A stretch of DNA of 34,963 nt, taken from contig JAUYHE010000053.1 of NCBI GenBank assembly GCA_030690175.1, positions 1 through 34,963 on the forward strand, given 5' to 3'. Position 1 is the first letter of the stretch, and each line of letters opens with the position of its first letter. The position numbers and the translations under genes are program-made. The notes under the pieces were generated by a model, which did not search any database, was not told the DNA's origin, and saw only the letters and a program-made list of their open reading frames with translations. This document shows, piece after piece, positions 15,486 to 21,908 of this stretch. Source of the stretch: a bacterium (lineage in GTDB: Bacteria; Patescibacteriota; Microgenomatia; Woykebacterales; RBG-16-39-9b).

Positions 15486-17513
15486 ATGGACAAATTTGAC
15501 TTAAAAGCACCATGGCCGCCGACCGGTGACCAACCACAGGCTATTTCTAGCCTTTCAGAAGGTCTGAAAAAGGGCTTTCGGTACCAAACCCTGCTTGGTG
15601 CTACTGGAAGTGGTAAGACTTTCACTATGGCTAGTATAGTGGCGGATTTAAATCGTCCTACTCTGGTTATCGCCCACAACAAGACCCTCGCAGCTCAACT
15701 GGCAGCCGAGTTTCGCGAGTTTTTTCCAAACAACGCGGTGGAGTACTTCGTCTCTTACTATGATTATTATCAACCCGAGGCTTACGTACCTCAGATAGAT
15801 CTTTATATCGAAAAAGATGCTGCCATCAATGAAGAAATAGACCGACTTCGTTTAGCGGCGACTAAAGCTCTTCTTACTCGTAAGGATGTTTTGATTGTAG
15901 CCAGCGTTTCTTGTATCTACAACATTGGTTCGCCCGATGCCTATAAGCAAAGTACTTTGACATTATTCAAAGGTCAAAACTTACCTCTAGCAAAGGTCAA
16001 GGAGTCTCTTGTGCATTTGCAGTATGAGCGGAGCGATATAGATCTAAGGAGATCGACGTTTCGGGTGAAAGGAGACGCTCTAGAACTTTATCCAGCTTAC
16101 GAAGAATTCGCCGTTAGAGTTTCTTATTTTGGAGATAAAATTGAAAAAATTACTAAAGTGAACTCAACAAGTTTTGAAGAAATTGAAGAATTGAATGAAC
16201 TGATGGTTTTTCCAGCCAGGCATTACAACGTTCCTATAGACCTTTCTTACGACCCGCTTGAGCAAATCAAAGATGAATTTGCGGACTGGAGTAAAAAACT
16301 TAAGAAACAAAAAAAGATAATTGAGTTGCAGCGCCTTACCAATCGGGTCAAGTATGATCTGGAGATGCTACGCGAAATCGGCTTTGTGAAAGGAATTGAA
16401 AATTACTCGCGCTTTTTTGACGGCAGAAAGCCTGGGGAACCACCGTTCACGTTGTTGGATTACTTTCCTAAAGATTTCATTACTTTTATCGACGAATCTC
16501 ATATGAGCCTTCCCCAAATTCGCGGAATGTGGCACGGTGAGAAAAAGCGCAAAGAGTTACTTATTGAGAATGGTTTTCGCCTGCCAAGTGCTATGGACAA
16601 CAGACCGCTTACCTACGAAGAATTTATGAGGACAGTGGGTCAAATGGTGTTTGTTTCGGCCACACCCAATGACTATGAGTTGTCCCTGTCAAACCAAGTT
16701 GCCGAGCAAATAATCCGACCGACCGGTATTGTTGATCCGCAGGTTGAAATACGAAAAACAGCCAGCCAAATCCCAGATCTGATAAACGAGATTCAAAAAC
16801 GTGTCGAAAAAAGACAGAGAGTCTTGGTTACGACTCTTACGAAGCGGATGGCCGAAGACCTGACCGATTATCTTCTTGAAAAAGAAATTAAAGTCATGTA
16901 TATACACCACGAAGTCGATACCTTGGAAAGGGTAGATATTTTACGAGATCTAAGGTTGGGAAAATACGATTGCTTAGTTGGTATCAACTTGCTCCGCGAG
17001 GGCCTTGATCTGCCGGAAGTTTCTCTAGTTGCTATTCTCGATGCCGATAAAGAAGGCTTTTTGCGTAGTAAGACAGCTCTTATTCAGACTATCGGTCGAG
17101 CGGCCCGCCATATCGACGGGAAAGTAATAATGTACGCCGATGAGGTTACCGGCTCTATGAAAATAGCGCTTGATGAGACCAATCGGCGGCGGGAAATTCA
17201 AATAGAATACAACAAAAAACACAACATTACTCCGGAAACAGTCCAAAAAACCATCCGTGACATCGGGGAAAGGTTAAAGCAACTTCAACCAGAGGCAGAA
17301 GTGGCCCAAGAGCTTGATTTATCAAAAGTTCCGAAAGATGAATTGAAAGGTTTGATTCGTGATTTGACCAGCGAGATGACGGACGCCGCCAAAAACCTGG
17401 ATTTTGAACGGGCCGCAATTTTGCGGGATCAATTATTGGTAATTAAGAAGCAACAACTGGAAGTCCCGAAAACAATTACCCCACAAGAAGCCAAAAAGAC
17501 GAAATTTCCCTAG
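15486..17513 (+). CDS. uvrB: Excinuclease ABC subunit B
   Basis: The 675-residue DNA damage-recognition helicase is full length. It has the Walker A motif GATGSGKT (about residues 39-46), the DNA-threading beta hairpin region YYDYYQPEAYVPQ (about 95-107) and a DEAD-like TFIDESHM (about 337). Helicase motifs V and VI are in REGLDLPEVS and QTIGRAARH, and the C-terminal UVR helix pair (about 625-660) binds UvrC. UvrB receives damaged DNA from UvrA and then recruits UvrC. lexA lies upstream and uvrA downstream, separated by the GC-rich RNA/regulator island on the other strand. Confidence 0.98.
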   Translation: MDKFDLKAPWPPTGDQPQAISSLSEGLKKGFRYQTLLGATGSGKTFTMASIVADLNRPTLVIAHNKTLAAQLAAEFREFFPNNAVEYFVSYYDYYQPEAYVPQIDLYIEKDAAINEEIDRLRLAATKALLTRKDVLIVASVSCIYNIGSPDAYKQSTLTLFKGQNLPLAKVKESLVHLQYERSDIDLRRSTFRVKGDALELYPAYEEFAVRVSYFGDKIEKITKVNSTSFEEIEELNELMVFPARHYNVPIDLSYDPLEQIKDEFADWSKKLKKQKKIIELQRLTNRVKYDLEMLREIGFVKGIENYSRFFDGRKPGEPPFTLLDYFPKDFITFIDESHMSLPQIRGMWHGEKKRKELLIENGFRLPSAMDNRPLTYEEFMRTVGQMVFVSATPNDYELSLSNQVAEQIIRPTGIVDPQVEIRKTASQIPDLINEIQKRVEKRQRVLVTTLTKRMAEDLTDYLLEKEIKVMYIHHEVDTLERVDILRDLRLGKYDCLVGINLLREGLDLPEVSLVAILDADKEGFLRSKTALIQTIGRAARHIDGKVIMYADEVTGSMKIALDETNRRREIQIEYNKKHNITPETVQKTIRDIGERLKQLQPEAEVAQELDLSKVPKDELKGLIRDLTSEMTDAAKNLDFERAAILRDQLLVIKKQQLEVPKTITPQEAKKTKFP

Positions 17514-17514
17514 A

Positions 17515-17552
17515 GAAAAGATGAAGCTCTCATGCGGGTACGACATGAGAGC
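17515..17552 (-). terminator. Terminator-like hairpin at the 3' end of the structured RNA
   Basis: A perfect 9-bp stem GCTCTCATG/CATGAGAGC (17526-17534 with 17544-17552) is followed, on the minus strand only, by TTCATCTTTTCTCT (17525-17512). On the + strand the stem is followed by CCAAGGAACGG, so it would not act as an intrinsic terminator for uvrB. Confidence 0.55.
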
Positions 17553-17556
17553 CCAA

Positions 17557-17590
17557 GGAACGGAATGGTACGGAACGGAACCAGAACGGC
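17557..17590. repeat. Short GGAACGGAA direct repeats
   Basis: GGAACGGAA occurs at 17557-17565 and 17572-17580, with a partial copy AGAACGG at 17583-17589. They lie near the 3' end of the minus-strand RNA, where they read TTCCGTTCC, a pyrimidine-rich single-stranded-looking stretch before the terminator. Confidence 0.6.
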
Positions 17591-18095
17591 AAGGCACTGG
17601 AACGTAGCCGGACCTTATACTTCACCCTCACCCGCTTCCGCTATGGTACCCAAAAGCGGTGGGATTGAAGCCGATTTGAGGCGGAGAGAAGTAGCTCGGT
17701 GATCTCTGGCAAAGGCCGACCCAGCAACTCCCCGCCGATGGTGTCACGCTGGGGTTCAGCAATTCAGCGTGTTCGCACCCAAAGTCAGTGAGGGGTAGCC
17801 CGAGAACGGTAGGCAAATGCAGTGCATCTGTGGACCTCCTTTCGGAAGTTACCACTACCCTCAGTTGTTTATCCGGTCCCAAGACTCAGGCTTCGCCGGA
17901 AGTATGAGCAGGTAGCCATCGTGCATCTCTCTCTATGGCTCCGGCGCTCTTTGGGCCCTGGGACCGCGAAAAGGTTCCGCCCGAACGGCAGGGGCCGAAG
18001 CAATGGGTTACGTAGCCCAGGGAGGGGGTAACGTCACCCGTGCAGACGGCTTCATGCCTTGGGGCGGATCTGTAATAGACACAAAGTGCAGGCTA

Positions 18096-18124
18096 TTTAT
18101 AACTCAAAATTTCCGGAATGTCAA
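18096..18124 (-). promoter_or_regulatory. Consensus sigma-70-type promoter of the structured RNA
   Basis: On the minus strand a perfect TTGACA (18124-18119) and TATAAA (18101-18096) are separated by exactly 17 bp. Predicted initiation is near 18089. It is the best promoter match I found in the window and it sits in an AT-rich gap between two GC-rich structured blocks. Confidence 0.65.
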
Positions 18125-18159
18125 CTTAAACGAATTGGAAACAATGAAAGGAGCCGACC

Positions 18160-18209
18160 CCAGGAGTCCATCAGCCGCTGTAGTAGCGCTGATCATCCAG
18201 GACTTCTGG
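18160..18209 (-). other. Strong stem-loop downstream of the winged-helix gene
   Basis: CCAGGAGTCC (18160-18169) pairs with GGACTTCTGG (18200-18209), ten pairs with one wobble. A second stem, ATCAG/CTGAT (18170-18174 with 18189-18193), continues it. It lies between the regulator gene and the RNA promoter and may protect or end the regulator mRNA. No U-tract follows it directly. Confidence 0.5.
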
Positions 18210-18230
18210 AGCCGGTAGTGATAGTTTGGA

Positions 18231-18295
18231 GAGTCAGGCCCAGACACCCTTTTCGGGGGTCCTTTTGAAGGTACCGCCTAGCCTGGACCTGACTC
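18231..18295 (-). other. Branched stem-loop just after the winged-helix gene stop
   Basis: GAGTCAGG (18231-18238) pairs perfectly with CCTGACTC (18288-18295), enclosing a second hairpin ACCC/GGGT (18246-18260) and an arm. On the minus strand it begins 12 bases after the regulator stop codon, so it is the first structure in that gene's 3' untranslated region. Confidence 0.5.
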
Positions 18296-18306
18296 ACGCG
18301 ATTGGG

Positions 18307-18621
18307 TTAGGCGAAATCAGTCTTTGTTGAGGGTGAATATTCCCGCGTGAGTTTACCGATAACGTCCTTCATAGGAAACTCCATGATTGGGTGCGTGAAC
18401 GTAGCGTCCAGATTGACAGTGTAGTGATGACGCCGTCCGTCTTTCCGGACCTTAATCATGTCCTTGCGGCGCAGGTCACCGATGATACCCCAAACAGTAC
18501 GCCTGGTAAGGGACATCTCCTCCGCGATCTGTTTAATGGTGCAGCCTGGGTGCACGGCAATGTAAAAAAGGATAGCGCCGTGGCTAGAGACGAGCCACCA
18601 CTGAGGCTCTTGTTTTCCCAT
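18307..18621 (-). CDS. Winged-helix transcriptional regulator (MarR/ArsR-like fold)
   Basis: The 104-residue protein has a helix-turn-helix at about residues 27-54 (CTIKQIAEEMSLTRRTVWGI) and a basic wing RKDGRRHHYTVNL at 59-71. It then has the HPIMEF segment and a short C-terminal helix typical of small one-domain winged-helix regulators. No ligand or metal-binding motif is obvious. I start it at the ATG at 18621 because GGAGG lies eight bases upstream. An upstream ATG at 18636 has no such site. The gene is GC-rich like the RNA block behind it. It probably represses its own promoter, and perhaps uvrA or the RNA, through the inverted repeat at 18643-18659. Confidence 0.85.
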   Translation of the reverse strand: MGKQEPQWWLVSSHGAILFYIAVHPGCTIKQIAEEMSLTRRTVWGIIGDLRRKDMIKVRKDGRRHHYTVNLDATFTHPIMEFPMKDVIGKLTREYSPSTKTDFA

Positions 18622-18642
18622 GGGATCTGCCTCCATTTCTCA

Positions 18643-18659
18643 AGAATAGATTGTATTCT
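18643..18659. promoter_or_regulatory. Candidate operator: AGAATA-N5-TATTCT inverted repeat
   Basis: A perfect six-base inverted repeat with a five-base centre lies over the predicted -10 region of the winged-helix gene and next to the -35 box shared with uvrA. This is where an autorepressor site is expected. Confidence 0.5.
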
Positions 18660-18666
18660 ACTACTC

Positions 18667-18695
18667 TTGTCAAAATTTGCAAAAAGGTGTAAACT
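18667..18695. promoter_or_regulatory. Divergent promoters of uvrA (+) and the regulator (-) sharing one -35 box
   Basis: The + strand TTGTCA (18667-18672) is 17 bp from TAAACT (18690-18695), with initiation about six bases before the uvrA ATG. The same bases read on the minus strand give TTGACA (18673-18668) for the regulator gene. The two promoters therefore overlap back to back. Confidence 0.5.
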
Positions 18696-18707
18696 TTTTC
18701 TCTTCTT

Positions 18708-21572
18708 ATGACCGATAAAATAGTAATCCGCGGTGCCCGAGAGCACAATTTAAAAAATATAAGTTTGGAGATTCCAAAGAATAAACTGGTAGTTATCACT
18801 GGTATTTCCGGTTCGGGAAAAAGTTCGCTTGCTTTTGACACCCTTTACGCTGAAGGGCAGCGTCGCTACGTCGAATCTTTGTCCGCCTATGCCAGGCAAT
18901 TCCTCGGCCTTATGGAGAAACCAGATGTCGACCAAATAGACGGGCTTTCACCGGCGATTTCCATTGATCAAAAAAGCGCCCCAAAAAACCCAAGATCCAC
19001 AGTGGGCACAATCACCGAAATTTACGACTATATGCGTCTGTTTTGGGCAAGAATAGGTCGGCCGCATTGCTCGGTGGACGGTAAGGAAATCCGAACTCAA
19101 ACCCCTCAAGAGATCGTCGATCAAATCGTTCTTATGGGAGACAAAAACGAAAAAGGTGACAAAGGAAAGCAAATTTTAATATTAGCTCCAGTGGTGAAAG
19201 GTAGGAAGGGGATATACGAGGAAAACTTTGCAGATTTAAAGAAAAAAGGTTACGCCCGGGTGCGGGTGGACGGAAAAATTTACGAGCTAGACGAGGTACC
19301 AAGCCTGGGCCGTTACAAGATTCACGACATCGATTTAGTTGTAGATAGGGTTCAACTGCCGACTGATAAACAAAGGCTGGCCGAGTCCGTCGAAACGGCG
19401 TTGAGGATGGGGGATGGAGTTGTTTATGTTTACGACCAAGAGCTGCAAAAAGAAAAAATTTTTTCAGAAAAATATTCCTGCCCAGAGCATGACGTTTCCC
19501 TACCAGAGCTTGAACCAAGGACGTTTTCCTTCAATTCTCCTTCAGGTGCCTGTAGCGCTTGTCAGGGGATTGGTAGTAAGCTTACAATTGATGCTGAGCT
19601 GGTTATTACCAACCGAAATCTGTCAATTAGTGAGGGTGCGATACTACCGTGGCAAAGAATGCTTTCTCACGACACCTGGACGAGCCGACGGCTGGAGGCC
19701 TTGGCCCGACACCTTGGTTTTTCCCTTTCAGAGGCGGTGAGGGACTTGCCGCAAGAAATCTTCAAGACAGTTCTTTTCGGTTCTGAAGAAACAGTTTTTC
19801 CAGTTTCTGGCCGCAATCGGTTTGGTAAACAAATTACTTTTCACACAACCTTTGAAGGCGTAATACCCGAGCTTTTACGTCGCTACAGAGAAACCGAAAG
19901 TGATTGGACCCGCCGAGAAATAGAAAAATACATGCGGGAAGAAATTTGTGATGTTTGCCAAGGATCTAGATTAAAGAAAGAAACCGAATTTATTACCGTC
20001 TCCGGAAAATCAATTATCGAAATTAGCCAGATGTCCATTGCCGATGCCAAAAAATGGTTTGACCATATTTCTTTAACCGAAAAAGAACGCTTTATCGCCA
20101 AACAAGTTTTGAAGGAAATCCAAGCTAGAATCAAATTCTTATCGGATGTAGGTTTGGATTATCTAACGATTAATCGTACCAGTGTTACTTTAGCTGGCGG
20201 TGAGGCCCAACGGATTCGTCTGGCTAGTCAAATTGGATCAGGTCTTTCTGGCGTTCTCTACGTACTAGACGAACCCTCAATCGGTCTGCATCAAAAAGAT
20301 AATTTGAGACTAATTACGACCTTAAAAAACCTTAAACTCCTGGGTAATACTGTGATTGTAGTCGAACATGACATGGAGACAATTCTTAACGCCGATTGGG
20401 TAGTGGACGTTGGACCAGGAGCTGGAGAAGAAGGTGGGTATCTAGTTGCAGAAGGCACGCCAGAGAAAATAGCTAAGTCGCCAAAATCTATTACCGGAGT
20501 GTATTTGTCGGGTAAAAGACAGGTCAAGGGTAGAGTTAAGCCCAGAGAGGGGAATGGCCGAGTATTACGTGTAACTGGAGCAAGAGAGCATAATCTAAAA
20601 AACATTACCGTAGAAATACCTCTTAGTAAGTTTGTTTGCATTACTGGAGTATCAGGTAGCGGCAAATCTACTTTAGTTGAGGATATTTTACACAGAGCGC
20701 TAGCCGCATATTTCTATAGATCCAAAGAAAAGCCAGGTAAATTTGATAGAATTGAGGGTCTAGAGCACATCGATAAAATCGTCGATATTGATCAATCACC
20801 GATTGGGCGGACTCCTCGTTCCAATCCAGCTACCTATACCGGCGCTTTTTCTTACATTAGGGATCTTTTTGCCCAGGCAACAATCGCTAAAACCCGAGGT
20901 TATAAACCCGGACGGTTTTCCTTCAATGTAAAGGGGGGTAGGTGCGAGGCCTGTCAAGGTGACGGGTTGGTGAAAATAGAAATGCAGTTTTTGCCAGATG
21001 TTTACGTGACCTGTGAGGTATGCGCTGGTAAAAGGTATAATCGGGAGGCTCTAGAAATACTTTATAAAGGCAAAAATATTGCTGATGTTTTGGACATGAC
21101 TTGTTCAGAAGCCCTGAAATTTTTTGAAAATATACCAGCGATTAAAAGTAAATTATCAACCTTGGTTGATGTCGGTTTAGGTTACATCAGGCTTGGGCAA
21201 AGCGCGACCACTCTTTCTGGTGGGGAGGCTCAAAGAGTGAAACTCGCGACCGAGCTTTCAAAACGAGAAACGGGAAAAACATTTTACATACTCGACGAAC
21301 CAACAACTGGACTACATTTTGCGGATATCGAAAATCTTCTGAACATACTTCACCGTCTTGTAGACGCCGGTAATACCGTTGTGGTAATTGAACACAATTT
21401 GGAGGTTATCAAAACAGCTGATTGGATAATAGATCTTGGGCCGGAAGGTGGAGATAAGGGCGGGGAGGTTATCGCTGCAGGGGCTCCAAACCAAATTAGT
21501 AACAGCAAAAATTCTTATACTGGTCAGTTTTTAAAAACTATTATTCGATCCGCGAAGCAAATCTCCTCTTGA
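18708..21572 (+). CDS. uvrA: Excinuclease ABC subunit A
   Basis: The 954-residue DNA damage sensor is complete. It has two ABC ATPase halves: Walker A GISGSGKSS (about residues 31-39) and GVSGSGKST (about 648-656), and signatures LAGGEAQRIRLA and LSGGEAQRVKLA. The zinc modules are at CSACQG (about 280) and the CEACQG...CEVCAG pair (about 745-772). UvrA2 scans DNA and loads UvrB at lesions. It has a nearly leaderless promoter that overlaps that of the divergent winged-helix gene, so that regulator may modulate it. Confidence 0.98.
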   Translation: MTDKIVIRGAREHNLKNISLEIPKNKLVVITGISGSGKSSLAFDTLYAEGQRRYVESLSAYARQFLGLMEKPDVDQIDGLSPAISIDQKSAPKNPRSTVGTITEIYDYMRLFWARIGRPHCSVDGKEIRTQTPQEIVDQIVLMGDKNEKGDKGKQILILAPVVKGRKGIYEENFADLKKKGYARVRVDGKIYELDEVPSLGRYKIHDIDLVVDRVQLPTDKQRLAESVETALRMGDGVVYVYDQELQKEKIFSEKYSCPEHDVSLPELEPRTFSFNSPSGACSACQGIGSKLTIDAELVITNRNLSISEGAILPWQRMLSHDTWTSRRLEALARHLGFSLSEAVRDLPQEIFKTVLFGSEETVFPVSGRNRFGKQITFHTTFEGVIPELLRRYRETESDWTRREIEKYMREEICDVCQGSRLKKETEFITVSGKSIIEISQMSIADAKKWFDHISLTEKERFIAKQVLKEIQARIKFLSDVGLDYLTINRTSVTLAGGEAQRIRLASQIGSGLSGVLYVLDEPSIGLHQKDNLRLITTLKNLKLLGNTVIVVEHDMETILNADWVVDVGPGAGEEGGYLVAEGTPEKIAKSPKSITGVYLSGKRQVKGRVKPREGNGRVLRVTGAREHNLKNITVEIPLSKFVCITGVSGSGKSTLVEDILHRALAAYFYRSKEKPGKFDRIEGLEHIDKIVDIDQSPIGRTPRSNPATYTGAFSYIRDLFAQATIAKTRGYKPGRFSFNVKGGRCEACQGDGLVKIEMQFLPDVYVTCEVCAGKRYNREALEILYKGKNIADVLDMTCSEALKFFENIPAIKSKLSTLVDVGLGYIRLGQSATTLSGGEAQRVKLATELSKRETGKTFYILDEPTTGLHFADIENLLNILHRLVDAGNTVVVIEHNLEVIKTADWIIDLGPEGGDKGGEVIAAGAPNQISNSKNSYTGQFLKTIIRSAKQISS

Positions 21573-21665
21573 TTTCCTCCCAGATCCACTTTATAGTATT
21601 GATGTAATAATTAATAAAACCCTCTATTGAGTTTAATCTATCCTTTACATTAGCAGTATTTTTTT

Positions 21666-21889
21666 ATGAAAAATAAGGTTTTAGCGACAATTTGGGTTTG
21701 ATAGAGCAGATTTATCTAGGTAACCAGACCGGTGAAACCGTTACCCAGTTAGCTAATCAGACAAAGGAGATAATTGCATTTTTGCGGGCGAAGAAAAAAC
21801 CAATAATAATACTTGAGTATTTTATTATTGCCTCTTCTGACAATGGCGATAAGGTGAAGACGTTTGATACAAACCAAGCTGACCGATAG
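21666..21889 (+). pseudogene. Frameshifted small gene, possibly STAS/CRAL-TRIO-like
   Basis: An ATG at 21666 opens a frame (MKNKVLATIWV) that stops at 21699-21701. A second frame shifted by one base continues from about 21692 to a TAG at 21889 with a protein-like sequence (GNQTGETVTQLANQTKEI, then FLRAKKKPIIILEYF). Joined, they would make about 74 residues with the beta-helix-beta look of small STAS-like proteins, but this resemblance is weak. It sits directly before a histidine kinase. The break may be a true mutation or a sequencing error. Confidence 0.35.
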
Positions 21890-21908
21890 TTAGTTTGACA
21901 AATCCAAA

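Larger units (their letters stand above)
17515..18089 (-). ncRNA. Candidate large structured RNA of about 575 nt (no known family recognised)
   Basis: This stretch has no credible protein. It is clearly more GC-rich than its surroundings (43 of 60 bases at 17941-18000) and full of nested stems. Examples are CACGCTG/CAGCGTG (17745-17751 with 17765-17771) capped outward by GGTG/CACC, and GAGGGGTAG/CTACCCTC (17790-17798 with 17855-17862). The latter encloses CTTCC-GAAA-GGAGG (17835-17848), a GAAA tetraloop only on the minus strand. AGCCAT/ATGGCT is at 17916-17921 and 17934-17939. A consensus promoter and a terminator-like hairpin bracket it on the minus strand. I checked it for RNase P, tmRNA, SRP and intron signatures and found none. 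Strand and exact ends are inferred. Confidence 0.55.

Noticed and set aside
17526..17552. Hairpin after uvrB as a uvrB terminator.
   Set aside because: On the + strand it is followed by CCAAGGAACGG with no U-tract. The U-rich tail exists only on the minus strand.
17959..17968. TGGGACCGCG on the + strand matches the T-box core UGGNACCGCG.
   Set aside because: No stem I with specifier loop, no antiterminator/terminator pair and no aminoacyl-tRNA synthetase or amino acid gene downstream on that strand. The match falls inside a GC-rich stem of the minus-strand RNA and is probably chance.
18061..18140. GGGGCGGATCTGTAATAGACACAA segment resembling the start of a tmRNA on the + strand.
   Set aside because: No GGTTCNA T-loop or 3' acceptor partner, and the frame that follows does not end in an Ala-Ala tag. 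The segment instead holds a minus-strand promoter.
17628..18268. Several 69-84 codon open frames inside the GC-rich block.
   Set aside because: They overlap one another on both strands, lack ribosome binding sites and read as low-quality protein. They are explained by GC-rich structured RNA with few stop codons.
17500..18310. RNase P RNA, SRP RNA, group I or group II intron.
   Set aside because: The GGAAAGTCC-type P4 strand, the SRP GGAA/AGCAG loop pattern and the domain V or P7 signatures were not found on either strand by eye. A covariance search would be decisive.
15025..18707. Common LexA box upstream of lexA, uvrB and uvrA.
   Set aside because: The repeats near lexA (AAATT-N7-AATTT) and uvrA (AGAATA-N5-TATTCT) differ and none was found near uvrB, so no shared operator can be claimed.
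21666..21705. TGA read as glycine (code 25).
   Set aside because: TGA ends clearly complete genes such as uvrA and the DsbA-like gene, and the next codon here is TAG anyway.
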